A stretch of DNA of 64,000 bases from Arachis hypogaea (lineage: Eukaryota > Streptophyta > Magnoliopsida > Fabales > Fabaceae): NCBI RefSeq assembly GCF_003086295.3, contig NC_092053.1, forward strand, positions 82,211,671 through 82,275,670, written 5' to 3'. A model generated the notes under the pieces. It ran no database searches. It saw only the letters and a list, made by a program, of their open reading frames with translations, and had not been told where the DNA came from. Below are positions 32,301 to 44,014 of this stretch, in pieces (position 1 is the stretch's first letter; every line of letters starts with the position of its first letter). The translations under genes were made by a program, and so were the position numbers.

Positions 32301-33353
32301 CCTTTCTGGGCCGAGCTTCCTGCATTTTTGTTGTACTGGCCGAGACCCTGGGTATACAGCTAACTTGTGGCACATTAATCGGGGATCAATACCAGGAATG
32401 TCAGCGGCCTTCCATGCAAAGAGGTTGGAATTATCTCTTAGGAGTTTTATTAACAATTCCTTTAAGTCTTCTCTCAGATTTGCTCCTATATTTGTTGTTT
32501 TGTTTGGATCATCTCCGATTTGAACTTCTTGAGTCTCACCTTCTGGCTGTGGGCGGAATTCTTTGCGAGCTCGAATTCCCCCGAGTTCTATAGTAATGGT
32601 TTCTTTTCCTCTGGGATCTCCTTTAAGGTTTAGACTTTCGTTGTAATAGTGTCGTGCTAGTTTTTGGTCTCCTTTTATAGTAGCGATCCCTTCCGGAGTG
32701 AGAAACTTCATACATAGGTGTGGAGTGGAGACCACAGTGGCGAGCTGGTTTAACGTAGTCCGACCTATCAATGCGTTGTAGGCCGAGCTCACGTCGACTA
32801 CAATATAGTATATGCTCAACGTCCTGGACCGAGTTCCTTTCCCAAAGGTTGTATGCAGGGTAATGTATCCTAGTGGTTGAATCGAGGTATCTCCAAGTTC
32901 GAACAAGCTATTCGGATACGCTCTGAGCTTTTTATCTTGCTGTCCGAGCTTGTCGAAGGCGAATTTGAACAAGATGTCCGTGGAGCTTCCCTGGTTGATT
33001 AATGTTCGGTGGAGGTTAGCATTGGCAAGTATTATGATAATGACCATGGGGTCATCAAGCCCTGGGATGATGGTCACAGCGTCTTCTTGAGTGAAGGTGA
33101 TGTTGGGAAGGTCGGTCAACCTATCTTCTCCTCCAACATGATACACCTCTTTAAGATGTCTTTTACGTGATGACTTAGAGATCTCTCCTCCTGCGAATCC
33201 TCCATTGATCATGTGGACATGCCTTTCCGAGGTGCGATTGGGACGTTTAAACTTGTTCGGCCTCGTCATCCCTTCTTCTTTTTCTTGGCTCGTCTGCTTT
33301 ATTGGCTCGGAACCGATCTTGTCGCCCATCTTGCGCCAGTTTTTCAATGACAT
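29324..33353 (-). pseudogene. pol: Tat-lineage pol: protease, RT, two RNase H domains, integrase
   Basis: Protease: LINQGSSTDILFKFAFDKLG, with Asn where the catalytic Asp of the usual DQGSS is expected. RT: MCTDYTDINKACPKDPYPLP, SFMDAYSRYNQIPM, MPFRLKNAGATYQRLM and the active site YVDDRLVKT. RT-linked RNase H: PIYFISKALQGAELNYQKIE. Additional RNase H: YIDGSSNKTRSGAG, NNQAEYEALLAGL, FSDSQVVTSQIEG, HNARADALSK. Integrase: H and C ligands around IHLGARALAKKVLRAGFYW, first Asp in WGLDLLGPF, second in TTDNGT (followed by a stop), Glu in ANGQAEVTNK, and C-terminal WKGPYRVTEVLGKGYYKV. Several stops and frame changes (after 32274, 31974, 31756, 31675, 30161, 29555) inactivate it. The longest open piece is 504 codons (30161-31675). 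Confidence 0.92.
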
Positions 33354-34492
33354 TCTTTAGATCAAAGCAGTCGTTGGTGGAATGTCCATAGATTCGGTGA
33401 TATTCGCAATACTCTGTCTGATTTCCTCCTCCTCTTTTATGTTTAATCGGACGAGGGGGCGGGATCTTTTCAGTGTTGCATATCTCTCTGTATACATCCA
33501 CAAGGGACACTCTGAGCGGAGTGTAGTTGTGGTACTTTTGAGGGTTTTTATTAGGTTGATCCTCCTTTTTCCTGGACTCCTTATCCTTATCTTGAGATGG
33601 GTGGGAGAATCCGGATTTTGAGGTTTCTCCTAATCGAGAATTTTCCTCCATATTGATATACTTTTCTGCCCGTTCTTGTATTTCGTTCAGAAATGTTGGA
33701 TGTTTTTTCGATATTGAGTGGCTAAAAGGTCCCTCTCTCAGGCTGTTGATGAGCCCATGATGGCTGCTTCTGTTGGGAGACTTTGTAAGTCAAGACATGC
33801 TTTGTTGAACCTTTCTATGTAGCTGCAAAGGCTTTCTCGATCTCCTTGTTTAACTCCCAGTAAGCTTGGAGCGTGTCTGGTGTTGTCCTTTTGGATGGAG
33901 AACCTGGCAAGGAACTTTTGGGCTAGGTCGTCAAAACTTGTAATTGATCTTGGAGGCAAACTGTCGAACCACTTTATTGCTTTTTTTCTCAGGGTAGTCG
34001 GGAAAGTTTTGCATCGAATTGCATCTGTGGCGTCTGTGAGATATATCCTGCTTCTAAAATTGCTGAGATGATGGCTTGGATCAGAGGTACCATCATATGG
34101 GGTCATGTCAGGAGCTTTGAAGTCCTTTGGGACTTTAGTTTTCATGGTCTCTTTAGTGAATGGATCTTGATCCTTGCGGGAGTTATCTTCATGGTTGGAA
34201 TAAGCAGTTTTGGTTTTGAGATTGGCCTCAAGCTTTGCGAGCTTGTCCTCTAGCTCTCGGCGACGTCTTGCCTCTCTTCGGAGGTCTCTCTCGGCCTCCA
34301 GCTGATGTTCAGCCTCCTGTTCGAGTTGTTTGAGGCAATTCTGCTGTTCACGGAGGGCATCTAAGATTTTGGGGTTTGGAGATGTTTGTCCCCCTTGTTT
34401 TAAGGCATAACCTTTGATGCGGCATCCGTATTTTTAAGCGGGGTTCTTTCTTCCAAACCGGAGTTGTGATCGTTGTCAAGGTTGTTCGCCAT
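33247..34492 (-). pseudogene. gag: Tat-lineage gag
   Basis: Probable start MANNLDNDHNSGLEERT at 34492, 23 nt after the PBS. A frameshift near 34400 leads into a charged coiled-coil stretch (EHQLEAERDLRREARRRREL, LAKLEANLKTKT). The gag core follows (VPKDFKAPDMTPYDGTSDP, TTLRKKAIKWFDSLPP, LAQKFLARFSIQK), then stops near 33738. The C-terminal part has a CX2HX4HX4C-type knuckle (CEYHRIYGHSTNDC). Length and order fit a complete but decayed gag. Confidence 0.85.
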
Positions 34493-34514
34493 GATAAGGG
34501 GATGACTTCCAGGT

Positions 34515-34532
34515 TCCCCGGCAATGGCACCA
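34515..34532 (-). promoter_or_regulatory. Primer binding site of the Tat-lineage element
   Basis: Minus strand TGGTGCCATTGCCGGGGA, one base from the LTR. It differs from the tRNA-Asp(GUC) complement by two C-to-T/G-to-A type changes, as expected for decay of a methylated copy. Confidence 0.8.
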
Positions 34533-34533
34533 A

Positions 34534-34948
34534 TGTTCCGAGGGTTACCTGAAACTGAAGGTCGATCTCGGATGAGATCTGTTATTGTGGCTGGAGCTGT
34601 CATTTCTGACTTGTTGGATCTGGTGATGCTGCTGATCCTTGATCACCGGAGGGTGGTGGTACCTGCAAGAGACTTCGATGCTTAAGTTAGCACGTGCTTT
34701 AGGCAGGTTTTTGTGTAGAATCAGAGTATGAGTTATACCTGGGTGCTCCAGCGTATTTATAGTAGTGTGGGGTGTCCTTTAAGATAAGTTAGTTATCTTA
34801 GCTTATCTTTTAGGGGAACCGCCTTATCTTTCTAGGCTTTGCCGCCTTTAGAATGGGCTGCGTTCCTTCATTTCGGCCTGCTTGGGCCTCTATGGCGATT
34901 TGGCCGAACTCTTTAAGGAGAGATCGGGGGCGACCCAACCTGAAGAGG
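34534..34948 (-). mobile_element. LTR-C, 5' LTR of the Tat-lineage element, truncated
   Basis: Matches 19421-19837. TATA (TATAAATA, minus) at 34754-34761. About 195 bp of the coding-strand 5' end are missing because the CACTA-type sequence begins at 34949; I do not find them further right. Confidence 0.85.
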
Positions 34949-35718
34949 CACTACAACAAATATGGGTTTTAGCAACGCCAAATTTTGTAATGCCTTAAAA
35001 CCGTTCTCTTAGATAGTTTTAGACAACGGTTTTTTATAGTGTTACTATTGAATTCAATTTTTCATTATTTTATAGCAACAAACTAAAACCGTTCTTTTTT
35101 ACTATTTTAAAGAATGATTTTATAACTGTTACCATGATTTGGTTTTAAGCAATGGTTTTTTATTGTTGTTTAAATAATTCTACAAAAGAAACGCATAAAA
35201 ACCATTGCCAAAAAGCTACACTTTAAAACCGTTTTATTAGATTGTTTTAGACAACGGTTTTTACAGTGTTGCTGTTAAAGTTCAATTTTTCATTACGTTA
35301 TAGCAACAAAATAAAACCGTTCTCTTTGACTATTTTAAAGAACGGTTTTATAACCATTACAACAATTTTTTATCAAACAATAATTTTCTAATATTATTTA
35401 AATAATTATACAAATTTAAATAATTTTCTCTATAAATATTAAATTTGTAGAACACTCAAAATTATTATGATAAATATATTATAAATATTATTTATAGAAG
35501 AAATTAATTTAAAATAAATTTATAACAATTATATATTTTTGGTTTCATTCCCGTTCTAAAATTTAAGATAATATTTTTTTAACATATCAAAAAAATTTAA
35601 ACAACCTCTCTTCAAAACAAAACATAAAGACTTGTCAATTTTACCTCCATCTACTAGCCCTAGCGCTCCATAACCCACACCACTCATCATTAGAGCCATC
35701 ATCGAACAATGCCAAACT
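34949..35718. mobile_element. CACTA-type transposon end with subterminal repeats
   Basis: Starts CACTACAACAAATATGGG, the usual CACTA terminus. A segment of about 135 bp (34990-35125) with the motif gacaacggtttt recurs at 35222-35360. AACCGTT/AACGGTT boxes occur at least eight times in both orientations. No transposase and no opposite terminus were found, so the element is truncated or interrupted. Confidence 0.65.
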
Positions 35719-37539
35719 TGTAACAACCCAATTTTTTTTAAAAAATTAAATAATAATTTATTTATGATTTATTATATTTGTTGATAATTTTATTTTAAAA
35801 GAATTATTTCACTAAAAATAGTTAAATAAAATTTTATGATACTTTAAATTTAAAAATAATTAAAAATTATATATAATTTTTATAATAGTTGAAGTTTAAA
35901 TTAATTAGAATTTTTATATAATTTTTATTATAATTGAATTTTTGTATAATTAAAATTATAATTTCGATAATTGAAAAATAAGAAAGAATTGTATAATTTA
36001 ATTTAAGTAACTTCTATTATGAATAATTTATGATTTAATTCGAGTTCCTTATTTTTAGAAAATAATCTATTAAGAATGATTAAATTGATTTTATAAATAC
36101 TTTGAATTTAAATTAATTAATATTCTTGTATATTTTTATTGTAATTGGTTATTTATATAATTTGAAATTAAAATTTTGGTGATAAAAAAGAAATAAAGAG
36201 TTAAATAATTTAATTTAGATAATTAATATTTCGAGCTTAAACTGTATTTTATAAAGTATAATTAATCTGTTCATTTTATAATTTAAATTAAAAATAATTA
36301 TTATTTAAATTCAACAATATATTAATAAATAACACTTTTAAATAATTTTAATAAAATACATTTAATTTTAAAATTATTATTTTATCCTTTAATTTTATCA
36401 AAAAATTTATTTATCCTTATACCTTTACAAAACCTTAATTTTTAAATCAAAAACCTAACCCAACACTAATTACACACGCGAATACAGAGAGGAAAAACAA
36501 AAGAAAGAAAGGGAAAGAGAGAAGTGGGGGCTCGGGGAAGAAGGAGAAGGAAGAAAGAAGGGACGACACCGCCTAGGATCGCCACCATTGCTGTCACCGG
36601 GGAAGAGGGGAAGAGCTGCGTTCGAGATAGGGAGAACCAGAGGGACCGTCGCCGCCATCATCGTGCGTCGCCATTGAACACACGGACAAAAGGGAGATGC
36701 GAGTAGTGAGGAAGAGGAAGCTTCGTCCTCGTCACCGTTCCGTCGCCGCCGTTGAAGCCAGCCTCGTCGTCGTCGCAGAAAGTGCGCCGTCGATTAGGGC
36801 AGGACGAAGAGGAATGCGAACGACCAGAGAAAGGGGAAGAAGAAGAACGCATGGTGGTGGGTGTTTTCCTTGCCGTCACTATCGTAGTTGTTGAATCTCA
36901 CCGTCGCCGCCGTGAGAGACGACGCTCCTTGCTGGCGCTACTACTGGGGGTTTGGAGAGAATGGCCCCGTTCTGCCTCTGCCTCTGGGTTCTGCAAGTTG
37001 CTGGAGTCCTCTGCCACTGGGAACTAACACTGGAGCTGCCCTAAGGTAAACTAACCCCTTTAGTAATTTAAGTTTGGTAAACAAATTCCCAGATGAACTA
37101 CCAATTATTGCTTTTGCTGTTTAACATTCGAATCTGGTCTAAAGCATTGTTATGTTATGCAGCTAGTGCTTTGCTCTTTACTGAAAAAGGTGTTGATCTA
37201 TTCCTTGTTTCATGGAATCGGTAAGCACTGAAAAATTTGTTTACCTAGGAATGCCCTGTTTGTTTGTATGGTCTTCAATTCTGAATGTAAATTTGCAACA
37301 TGCATACTTTGGTTTTGGGACATCTGTAAAATAACTCAGTAAATTTGTTAAGATTCTATAGAGTTCCTTTAAAAGAAAAGCTTGCAATTTGAGGGACTAT
37401 AGCTAACTCTTGCAAACCATGAAAGAGAAGGGGACTCAACAGACAAAGGAAATAGACCAAAACTTGCTGATGGTGGAACCATATTTATTGTGTTCATTAG
37501 ACTGTGAACTAAAAGGTAATACCATAGAACTCACACATG
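35719..37539 (+). mobile_element. LTR-like stretch starting TGTAACAACCC: AT-rich, then GC-rich
   Basis: TGTAACAACCCAATTTTT is a common LTR start in plant Ty3/gypsy elements. It is followed by about 750 bp of very AT-rich sequence and then a purine-rich, CGCCGCCG-rich part (36480-37030). Overlapping Arg-rich frames on both strands in that part argue against real coding. The right end and any target duplication are not recognisable. It could be a solo LTR or a remnant. Confidence 0.4.
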
Positions 37540-38439
37540 CAAAAGTGGAAGAAACGAAAGAAAATGAAGTTTTGAGAAGCTGGCAGCGACGCGTATGCAT
37601 GGGCGACGCGTCCGCGTGACTAGCTCAGAAGACAAGCAATGCTTACGCGTAACATGCGCCACGTGCAGAAATTGCAGAAAGCACTGGGGGCGATTTCTGG
37701 GCTCCTTTTTGGGCCAGTTCCAAGCCCGAGAACACAAAATAGAGGCTGAAGAATGGGGGAATCACGGATCATTCATTCATACAACTTTCATTCACATAAT
37801 TTTATGTTTTTAGATGTCGTTTTCTAGAGAGTGAGGCTCTCCCTTCTCTCTAGATTTTAGGATTCTTAGGTTTAGCTATTTTCAATTTTAGATTTCTACT
37901 TTACTTTAATTTAGTTTCTCTTCTACTCTTATTTAGTCTAGCACTTTAGTTTACTTATTTCTCTTGTTGGTTTGTTTATTTTCCCAATTTGGTTTATGAA
38001 CTCCATGTTAGATTTGATTTTCTATTTAATGCAATTTGAGGTATTTTATATTTATTATTGCTTTCTTCAATTTATGTTATTGATGCTTTCAATTGGTTGT
38101 TTGGATTTTATTATCTCTTATTGATTTTCTATGCTTTTATGTTGTGCCTTCCAAGTGTTTGATAAAATGCTTGGGAGGGTTTTAAGTTATATTTTTTATA
38201 TTTTTGACTTTGGTTGAGTAATTAGTGACACTTGAGTTATCAAACTCCTTTGTTGATTGATAATTAAAAGTTGCTAGTTGATTTGGATCCCTCTAAAGCT
38301 AGTCTTTCCTTAGGAGTTGACTAGGACTTGAGGAATCAAATTGATTTACCTACTTAATTTTCCTTCATAGTTAAAGGTTAACTAAGTGGGGGCAATGGAC
38401 AATTGATGTCACAATTGATAAGGATAACTAGGATAGGAC
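37540..38439 (+). mobile_element. LTR-B fragment
   Basis: Carries the CG-palindrome module (37586-37670), the ttctctctaga block and the R/U5-like text shared with other LTR-B copies. It is cut at 38440 by another LTR-B. Confidence 0.65.
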
Positions 38440-39915
38440 TGATAACCCCCGACTTCGTGGTTTATCTTGTGGTTATTTTGGCGGATTTTATCACCTTTTC
38501 CCACATTTATTCAATGAAATAGTATGGTTTTATAGTTCTCCCTTGAATTGTGCTTAAGTGTAAAAACATGCTTTTTAGGCCTTAAATTGGTGATTTTAAT
38601 TCACTTTAATTCCATTCGATGCCTTGATGTGTTTGTTGAGTGATTTCAGGTTCATAAGGCAAGTATTGGACGGAAGAAATGAGGAGAAAAGCATGCAAAA
38701 GGGAGAATGCATGAAGAAACAAAGATTGGGAGTGCATCAATGGACACGCATGCGTACAAGGCGCACACGCGCAAAAGTAGATTCGCATAGAGACACGCAA
38801 GCGTACATGCCGCATCCGCGCGGATGAAGAATTTGCCAATCGACGCGCACGCGCCGATACTCTCACGTGGCACACTTAAAGGCAAAACACTGGGGGGCAA
38901 TTTTTGAGCTGGCCAGGCCCAAATCTAACTTGTTTCTGAGTGTATTTCATGCAGAATTGAAGTCCAAGCAAAGGGGGAGCCATTAGTTTAGCCAACATGA
39001 ACCTTTATTTAGTTTTCTAGAGAGAGAAGCTCCATCTTCTCTCTAGAATTAGGAAATAGGATTAGGTTTAGTTCTTAGATCTAGGTTTAATTCATGCTTT
39101 GATTTACTTTTCTTTTGTAATTTCATCTTCTTCTACATCTCCTCTCTCTAGTTTAGCATTTAATTCTTGTAATTATCTACTTTTATGTTGATGCACCTTT
39201 GTTCTTCCATTTTCCTTTAATGCAATTTATGATTCATGTTCCTTTATTGTTCATTTGATTTGTTGTTGTTTAATTCCTTGCAATTGAGTAGTGTAGATTT
39301 ACTTTCCTTGCAATTTTACTATGTTTTCCTTTTATGCCTTTCAAGTGTTTGATAAAATGCTTGGTTGGATTTTAGAGTAGAATTTTATGCTCTTGGCTTG
39401 GGAAGGTAACTTAGGAACTCTTGAGTTACTAATGTCCAAGTGATTGATGATTGGGAGCCGTTAACGCTAGATCTTGCTAATTGATTTGGTGGAGAACTAG
39501 GACTTATGTTCTTGGATTGACATAGCTCACTTGACTTTCCTTTATTAGTTAGAGGATGACTTAGCGGGGTTGATCCTTGCCAATTCTCATGTTGTTGTTA
39601 GTGATAAGGATAGAGATCCTTGACCGCCAACCTTTGCCAAGACCTTTTTAGTTGTTAGTTTATTTTCATTGCTATTTACATTTCATGTCTCTTATCCCAA
39701 AAACCCCAAAACATCTCATAACCAATAACAGGGCACTTTGTTGCAATTCCTAGGGAGAATGACCCGAGGTTTAAATACTTCAGTTTATAGATTTTAGGGG
39801 TTTGTACTAGTGACAAACAAATTTTGGCATGAAAGGACTATCGTTTGGTTTAGAAACTATACTTGCAACGAGAATTCATTTGTGAATTTCTAAACCGTCA
39901 AAAGTCTTCTCATCA
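38440..39915 (+). mobile_element. LTR-B, 5' LTR of the plus-strand element
   Basis: Starts TGATAACCCCC and ends TCTCATCA, four bases before the PBS. CG-palindrome module at 38740-38870, about 300-430 bp from the LTR start, as in the minus-strand copies. Confidence 0.8.
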
Positions 39916-39918
39916 AAA

Positions 39919-39936
39919 TGGCGCCGTTGCCGGGGA
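39919..39936 (+). promoter_or_regulatory. Primer binding site, perfect tRNA-Asp match
   Basis: TGGCGCCGTTGCCGGGGA is complementary to all 18 bases of the plant tRNA-Asp(GUC) 3' end, as known from cytosolic plant tRNA-Asp. This is the only unmutated PBS in the window. Confidence 0.92.
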
Positions 39937-40075
39937 ATTGCAATGGTGTTGTGTTATTGGTTATTGTATATATGTGAATATTGTGAATAGCTTGATTTTT
40001 GGATTGTTTGCTAGTCTTTTCTAGTTTAGGACTTTGTTTCATTATTTTTCTATTAGATTTATTTTCTTTTCACTA

Positions 40076-43000
40076 TGAATTCTCACCTTGGCTATGAGTT
40101 TGGTTCTAACTATGTTGTAGGAAATAGGAGCTAAATGAGGATGTGTATCAGGGATGGTACAATCAAAGGTGGGAAGAGCCATATGCATATGATCAATCTT
40201 CATGGCAACAACATCCACCAATACACTATGAACAAGAGCCATTCTATGATGCATATCAATCCAATGGCTATGGTGAATCTCGTGATTTTCAAGAACCACC
40301 ACCATATGCCTATGAGCCATATCCTCAGCATAACCTTCAACCATACTCACAAGCCCCTTCTTACCAACCATCTTCAGATGACCCTAATCCATATCCATCC
40401 TACCAACAATCATATGAGCCACATGAACCATACATAGAGCCACCACTACTACAACATCAACATTTTCAAGAGCTGCCCCCTCCATATTATTACGAAGATG
40501 AACCACCTCCAATATATGATAACTTTCAACCAGAAGATGAACTCTACTTTCTACCATAACCTCCTATGGAAGAATACTCATGTCCTTCAATCCAAGAGCC
40601 ATATGATCCTACTCATGATATCCAAGCGGAACAAGAGTCAAGGGATCGTCTAAAGGAAGCATTGGATCAATTTCAAGCAACCATAGAGTGTGTTGTATGA
40701 CAAACCCCATATTTAGGGTTTATCTTGTGTTCAATTTAGAGGGTTTTGTCAACCTTTCTCTCATTTATCCAATGAAATAGCATGGTTTTGTAAATTCTCC
40801 TTTAATTGTGGTTAAGAGTGAAAACATAATTTTTATGTCCTTAATTGTTTAATCTTGATTTACCTTTGATTCCATTGGATGCCTTGATATGTTTTTTAAG
40901 TGATTTCAGATTTAGGAGGCAAAGATTGGATCAAGGGAATGAAGGAAAAGCATGTAAAATCGAGAACTCATGAAGAAATGAAGGAATCGCAAAAGCTGTC
41001 AAGCAGACCTCTTCGCACTTAAACGACCATAACTTGAGCTACAGAAGTCTAAATGATATGGTTTTAGTTGCATTAGAAAGCTAACATCCGGTGCTTCGAA
41101 ATGATATAAGATTTGCCATGGTTTCATTCGCGCATAGGGGCGCGCACGCGCACGGTGCGCGGACACGCCGATGGTGGCACATGCTTCACTTAATGCAACC
41201 CGTGGCCAGCGATTTTAGAAGCCTTGTGGGCCCAATCCAACTCATTTATGATGCTATTTAAGCCAATAATTGAATGGGACTCAACATACGTTAGATACTT
41301 TACATACTTTTGATCATTAGTTTAGTTTAGGTTAGTTTTAGAGAGAGAAGCTCTCACTTCTCTCTAGGATTAGGATTAGGTTTTAGATCTAGATTAGAAA
41401 TTCTTAGATCTAGTTTCATTTCATGCTTTGATTTACTTTTCCTTTTGCAATTCTTCTTCTTATACCTTTCCTCTCTTTAGTTTAGCATTTAATTCTTGTA
41501 ATCCTTTACTTTTATGTTCATGCACTTTTGTTTCTTCTATTTTCATTTCAATGCACTTTATGTTTTCATGTTCCTTTATTATTCATTTGATTTGTTGTTG
41601 TTTAATTTCTTGCAATTGAGTAGTGTAGATTTACTTTCCTTGCTATTTTATAATGCTTTCCTTTTATGCCTTCTAAGTGTTTGATAAAATGCTTAGTTGG
41701 ATTTTAGAGTAGATTTTAGTGCTCTTGGCTTGGGAAGGTAACTTAGGAACTCTTGAGTTACTAATGTCCAAGTGATTGACGATTGGGAGCCATTAACTCT
41801 AGATCTCACTAATTGAATTGGTGGAGAACTAGGACTTATGGACTTGGATTGACATAGCTCATTTGACTTTTCTTTATTAGTTTGAGGATGACTTAATGGG
41901 GTTGATCCCTTGCCAATTCTCATGTTGTGGTTAGTGATTAGGATAGAGATTCTTGACCAGCAAACTTTGCCAAGACCTTTTTAGCCATTAGTTTACTTTC
42001 TTTGCCATTTATATTTTATGTTTCTCACCCAAAACCCCAAAAATACCTCATAACCAATAACAAGGCACTTTATCGTAATTCCTAGGGAGAACGACCCGAG
42101 GTTTGAATACTTCGGTTTATAAATTTAGGGGTTTGTTACTTGTGACAAACAATCTTTTGTATGAAAGGACTATTGTTGGTTTAGAAACTATACTTACAAC
42201 GAGATTTCAATTGTGAATTCTAGACCACACAAAAGTCCTCTCATTATTGTGCAACAAGTGGAAAGAATGGAAAATATTGAACCACCGCAACTCTACCAAA
42301 AAGAACCACCTTCCTACTATGAATCCTTCCCCCAAATTGATTAACCCTTCCATCCACCCCAACTTCCAATGGATGACATCCTTGATGTTCCTGTTCAAGG
42401 ACAAGATGAGATGAAAAGGGATGTGCAATAATTCACGGCCGCCTGGAAGAGGTGGTAAACCGGTTAGCATCCCAATGCTTGAATACTCAAGGAACTCCCA
42501 TGGTTACATGTGGAGAAACAAATGAAGAGCATAACATGAAGAAGAGATTGGTGGAGAATGAGGGAAGTTGCTTCGTATTGGAACAATTAGAGGAAACTAC
42601 AATTGTTGAAGAAGAAGAAGAAGTGGTCGAAGACTTAGGAGATGCAGAACCACCTTGGGAGTCTAGGATTGAAGAAAACCCCTCCAAGATGATTGAATTT
42701 GATGTAAAGGAGGAATGTGCACAACCTCCAAGGAATATCCCTTATGAAGAATTGGATGGGATAGAGCAAGAATTGAGTCCCCTTGGTAATGAAGATCAAG
42801 CATAAAGTCTTAGTGGTGAAGAATCCTTTGAGCATGAAGAACCTTCTCCCGTTGGGTTTGAAAGCGTTGTGGAGGTAAATTTTTCTCACCCTCCCAATTT
42901 TGACTTGAGTATGGGAAAAGACTTAGATAATAGTGTTGAACAAAGGATCACATTTGAGAAAACTTTTGAAGAGGTGGAGATCCTTAGAAAAAGGAGGATG

Positions 43001-43529
43001 GGAATTGAATACACTTTGTCAAGACCCTTGGACGCTTCTTTACCTAGGTTGCCATCTACTCATTCATTTGAGTGGGTGAAATTCATTTCTATTAGCTTTA
43101 TTATACCACTTGAATATGGTTTGCTTGAAACGGATGGCCAACTTAGGGAGCTTTGTGGGATGAAGCGTAAAAGAAAAATGTTGTGGTTGGCGTTGCAAAT
43201 TAAGGCTCATTATGGTTGATGCTTCAAACATGAGATATAAAGGTTAGAGTAGTGCTCAACTAGAGGGGTCTAGGAGGATTGTCGGCCACTTTATTGAGAA
43301 TTCACCTTACTCACCACCTGGTTGGACTAATAATGATGATCAACTTGAAGACAGGTGTAAAAATAAAGTGTGGGATCCCGGATCACAAGACGAGGATCAA
43401 CTTTGGGAGCCCCAAGCTTGTAAAGAACTCCATCAACACTTGGTGCAACAAAAAAGAAATCTTGGGGCACAATGGAGAACCAAGCATTGGTGGGAGTTCC
43501 GAGATTAATTCAAGCACAAGCTACCTTGA
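40076..43529 (+). pseudogene. Uncharacterised ORF of the LTR-B element, split by a solo LTR
   Basis: Homologous to 25497-23932. It begins MNSHLGYEFGSN...GNRS, where a frameshift follows. The Tyr/Pro/Gln-rich part is open for 138 codons (40143-40559: YQGWYNQRWEEPYAYDQ onward), then RLKEALDQFQATIE. The solo LTR 40698-42246 interrupts here; removing it with one TSD copy restores the frame (IECVVQQVERMENIEPP). Next come the acidic part (TTIVEEEEEVVEDLGDAEPP, 42452-42805), the core (SFEWVKFISISF, LEYGLLETDGQLRELCG, to 43219) and, in another frame, the C-terminus TKHWWEFRD*FKHKLP, stop at 43527-43529. About eight lesions. Confidence 0.78.
40698..42246 (+). mobile_element. Solo LTR-B with target duplication TTGTA/TTGTG
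   Basis: 1,549 bp, TGACAAACCCC...CTCATTA, flanked by TTGTA (40693-40697) and TTGTG (42247-42251). TATA-like TATTTAAG at about 41258. A short CG-rich module lies at 41130-41175. The 5' end can pair GACAAACCC with GGGTTTATC. It is inserted into the coding region of a related element. Confidence 0.88.
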
Positions 43530-43578
43530 TGAAGAGCTCCCCATAAGTCCAACTTAAGGACAACAAACAAAAGTGCTA

Positions 43579-43596
43579 GGTGGGAGACACCCCACC
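43579..43596 (+). promoter_or_regulatory. Post-ORF hairpin, plus-strand LTR-B element
   Basis: GGTGGG-AGACAC-CCCACC, 50 nt after the ORF stop (43529). The spacing equals that at 23865-23882. Confidence 0.75.
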
Positions 43597-43799
43597 ATGG
43601 TAACATCCTTTCATTTTTTTTCTCTTTTGTACATATTAGTAAAATAGGTTTAATTTCATGTTTTGTTTGATTAGTTGAGTTTAATTGGGAGTCTAGTAGG
43701 TTAAATAAGGTTTCATGATGTTTTGGTAGCTGTTTGGAGGTTTGGAATGCTTGGTTTGGTGCAAAAACATAGAAAAATTTTGAAAAACAGAGCACCATC

Positions 43800-44014
43800 C
43801 ATGCGTACGCGTGCTTCACGCGTATGCGTGCCCAAGTATTTTCGGCCAACCACGCGCATGCGTCATGTACGGGTATGCGTGGATTGAATTTTTCCACTTC
43901 CCATACATTCACCCGAGAGTTATGCCTGACGTGTGCCAACTTTGTTCCCCAGGGTATGCGCATGTGTACCTTGCGCGTACGCGTCGACTCTCTGCTTTGC
44001 CATGCACGCGTACG
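43800..44014. repeat. ACGCGTACGCGT-type palindrome tract, left half
   Basis: Variants gcgtacgcgtg, cacgcgtatgcgtg, cgcgcatgcgtc and ttgcgcgtacgcgtcg. The tract is interrupted at GTACG by the solo LTR-D and continues at 45575-45652. Confidence 0.8.

Larger units (their letters stand above)
19421..34948 (-). mobile_element. Tat-lineage Ty3/gypsy retrotransposon (LTR-C), interrupted
   Basis: Coding order on the minus strand: 5' LTR (34534-34948, truncated), PBS (34515-34532), gag (34492-33247), protease-RT-RNase H-second RNase H-integrase (33353-29324), a tandem-repeat-containing 3' region (29036-29203), an opposite-strand ORF (28133 back to 20844), a PPT (20055-20033) and 3' LTR (19421-20032). 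The additional RNase H after the RT-linked one is a hallmark of the Tat group. A complete LTR-B element (21464-27117) sits inside the opposite-strand ORF, and a CACTA-type end truncates the 5' LTR. Confidence 0.85.

Noticed and set aside
36524..37027. Arg-rich frames on both strands
   Set aside because: Overlapping frames in purine/CGCCG-rich DNA all give basic peptides; this is composition, not a protein family.
41428..41619. 63-codon frame FSFCNSSSY...
   Set aside because: T-rich R/U5 text of a solo LTR; the other LTR-B copies do not keep the frame.
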